From the NCBI RefSeq assembly GCF_947251865.1, contig NZ_OX366394.1:1364001-1428000 (forward strand): a stretch of 64,000 nt of DNA. The letters run 5' to 3'. The DNA comes from Wolbachia endosymbiont (group B) of Protocalliphora azurea (GTDB taxonomy: Bacteria; Pseudomonadota; Alphaproteobacteria; Rickettsiales; Anaplasmataceae). This document shows positions 62,528 through 64,000 of this stretch, one piece after another. The translations under genes and the position numbers were made by a program. The notes under the pieces are model-generated. The model was not told where the DNA came from. It made no database searches and saw only the letters and a program-made list of their open reading frames with translations. The first letter of the stretch is position 1. Each line of letters begins with the position of its first letter.

Positions 62528-64000
62528 ATGGGTGAGTCTACTGGGATAGTAAAATCTATTATCAATCTACTAAAACCAAAATCCAAACCAGAGCCATCTG
62601 ATTTTGAATATGAATCAATTATAGAACATCTATCATCTAAAGAGCATTTATTAAATGAACTGATGAATGATATGTGGTACTCAGGAGATTTACCATCAGT
62701 TAGAAACTATAATGAACCATCATCTTTGATAGATAGCAAACTTGGATTAAGTGAACAGATTTGTGTTTGGTTTGCTCTAGATCATGATCTTACACCAAGT
62801 CAAAAAAATTTAAACAAAAAGTTACTTAGTGCTCTAAAATGTTTAGCTTCTAACTGTGGTTCATTTGATAATACTGAGCCCCTTGAAGAATTCTTACATG
62901 ATAATAAAAACAATAAAGATTTAAAAGTAATTCTTAACCTCAGAAGAGGAGAATCTCAATCAACAGTATTGCATGCAATTGCAGGAGCAAACATTGGTGG
63001 ATTTCGTCGCACAGGAAATCAGGCTATAGATTTACTCTTAGAAGCAGGCGCAGATCCTAACATACAAGATAATAAAGGAAAAACACCATTATACCTTGCT
63101 GCTGCCAAAGGTCACCACGATAATGCAAACTCTCTTCTTTTGAAAGGAGCTAAACCTAATATAACAAGTAGAAAGGGCAAAACTCCACAACAAATAGCAA
63201 CTAATAAACTCTGCTATAATATAGAAGAATTATTTTTAACTGATAAACAGAAAAAGTTGAATAAGGAATTGTATGACTTACTTGTACTCGATTCAGACTG
63301 CACTAAAAATTTAAAGGAGTTTTTAAGTAAGCATAAAAGAGATTCAGACCTAAAAGTAGTGCTAAATATTAGGCAAGGAATGGGTGAATCAAAAGTGTTT
63401 TCGTATGTTGATCGTTTTGCTTGGGATAATGAAGATCTTGCTCAAGAGTTAAGAAAAATATTTCTAGAAGCAGGAGCATTAGATTATGGTATAAATATTT
63501 ATCGTCAGCAAAAGAAAGGACAGGTCAGTAAATTACTCGTTAATTTAACCTCAAATCAAAAGGAAAAGTTAAATGAGTTTTCTGATAAGGTGTTTCAGGC
63601 TCAAAACATGGCTGAACTTGAAGAGATTGTAAACGATGCTATAAAGTCTGGTGTACGATTAAACTATTCTCTTTCACAAGATTTCTTTTCAGGTAATGAG
63701 TACACTTTTACCGATTATGTGATGAAAAAAATCAGTGAGTTGGAAAAAAATCCTAAAGTTGCTAGTAATATAATATGTCAATTAGTATCAAAAGGGGCAG
63801 TGTTTGGTAATACAGTTGATGCTAACACACTGACATCAGAATTTAAAGAGCATAAAACTAACCTAAAAAAAGCTTATAGAGATTATATTAGCAATTCTCA
63901 TAAGTTTATTGAAATCGCAAAAAGTGCAACCAATAGCGAGCTAAAAGATGCAAGAGTAGACAACTCCGTTTTTTACTTAGAATATTCTAAAGATAGTAAA
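62528..64000 (+). CDS. Ankyrin-repeat member 4 of the paralogous family (runs off the window)
   Basis: The frame is open from the ATG at 62528 (MGESTGIVKSIINLLKPKSK) to the window end, 491 codons without a stop. GAGGG lies upstream. Ankyrin repeats occur at about residues 150-230 (AIDLLLEAGADPNIQDNKGK, TPLYLAAAKGHHDNANSLLL). The family module then begins: SGVRLNYSLSQDFF, NIICQLVSKGAVF and VDNSVFYLEYSKDSK at the very end, aligning with FYVKYSQDS of member 3. The remaining C-terminus lies outside. It links the unknown module to ankyrin proteins, suggesting host-facing function (inference). Confidence 0.78.
   Translation, partial: MGESTGIVKSIINLLKPKSKPEPSDFEYESIIEHLSSKEHLLNELMNDMWYSGDLPSVRNYNEPSSLIDSKLGLSEQICVWFALDHDLTPSQKNLNKKLLSALKCLASNCGSFDNTEPLEEFLHDNKNNKDLKVILNLRRGESQSTVLHAIAGANIGGFRRTGNQAIDLLLEAGADPNIQDNKGKTPLYLAAAKGHHDNANSLLLKGAKPNITSRKGKTPQQIATNKLCYNIEELFLTDKQKKLNKELYDLLVLDSDCTKNLKEFLSKHKRDSDLKVVLNIRQGMGESKVFSYVDRFAWDNEDLAQELRKIFLEAGALDYGINIYRQQKKGQVSKLLVNLTSNQKEKLNEFSDKVFQAQNMAELEEIVNDAIKSGVRLNYSLSQDFFSGNEYTFTDYVMKKISELEKNPKVASNIICQLVSKGAVFGNTVDANTLTSEFKEHKTNLKKAYRDYISNSHKFIEIAKSATNSELKDARVDNSVFYLEYSKDSK

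Overview
The window comes from a Wolbachia endosymbiont chromosome (Alphaproteobacteria, Rickettsiales). The signs are a Wolbachia surface protein gene (wsp), Wolbachia-type cytoplasmic incompatibility genes (cifA/cifB), ankyrin and XRE-regulator genes typical of prophage WO, many insertion sequences, low GC and extensive pseudogenisation. No rRNA or tRNA gene and no CRISPR array was recognised.

Layout. (1) 1-2.6 kb: dgkA split by an IS630 element, next to a second decayed IS630-like element. (2) 2.7-30.8 kb: mostly housekeeping genes: carB, an SDR, yihY, virB2 (type IV secretion pilin), purF, coq7, a uracil-DNA glycosylase, def, ftsA, map, an MFS transporter, rsmH, a decayed ftsL, an NDUFS4-like subunit, rplY-pth, recA, truA, dnaN, an IalB-like protein, rpoH, wsp, ybaB, dnaX and a GST-like gene. 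It is punctuated by a second IS630 copy, small palindromic repeats (one pair lies inside dnaX) and an inverted pair of ~220-bp non-coding repeats. (3) 30.8-64 kb: a WO prophage or genomic-island remnant with little or no phage structural gene content. It holds cifA/cifB, Rpn nuclease, XRE regulators, radC, ankyrin proteins, two identical serine-recombinase elements, a PLD/patatin pair and a Wolbachia-specific paralogous family. It is cut up by IS4, IS256 and IS110 copies.

The main discovery is structural. cifB lies in four pieces: 34728-33989 and 32651-32392 on the minus strand, then 57324-58187 and 59740-60182 on the plus strand. They are separated by an IS256, an IS4-mediated inversion of about 23 kb, and an IS110. 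The reading frame is restored exactly when one copy of each target duplication is removed. The two 1500-bp IS4 copies are inverted, and each carries one half of the other's target duplication, which is direct evidence for recombination between them. A second, nested inversion between the two 1962-bp serine-recombinase elements has split another gene (45151-46070 and 53726-53403). Undoing both inversions rebuilds cifA-cifB and that gene, and brings two pieces of an O-methyltransferase gene together. cifA carries one apparent frameshift. The reconstructed CifB has two PD-(D/E)XK nuclease domains and no visible deubiquitinase domain. As it stands the locus should not make an intact CifB.

The housekeeping genes form short operons: rsmH-(ftsL), rplY-pth, dnaX-ybaB, rpoH-ialB-like, def-udg and yihY-SDR. 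The accessory half looks like a set of host-interaction and mobile genes under relaxed selection.
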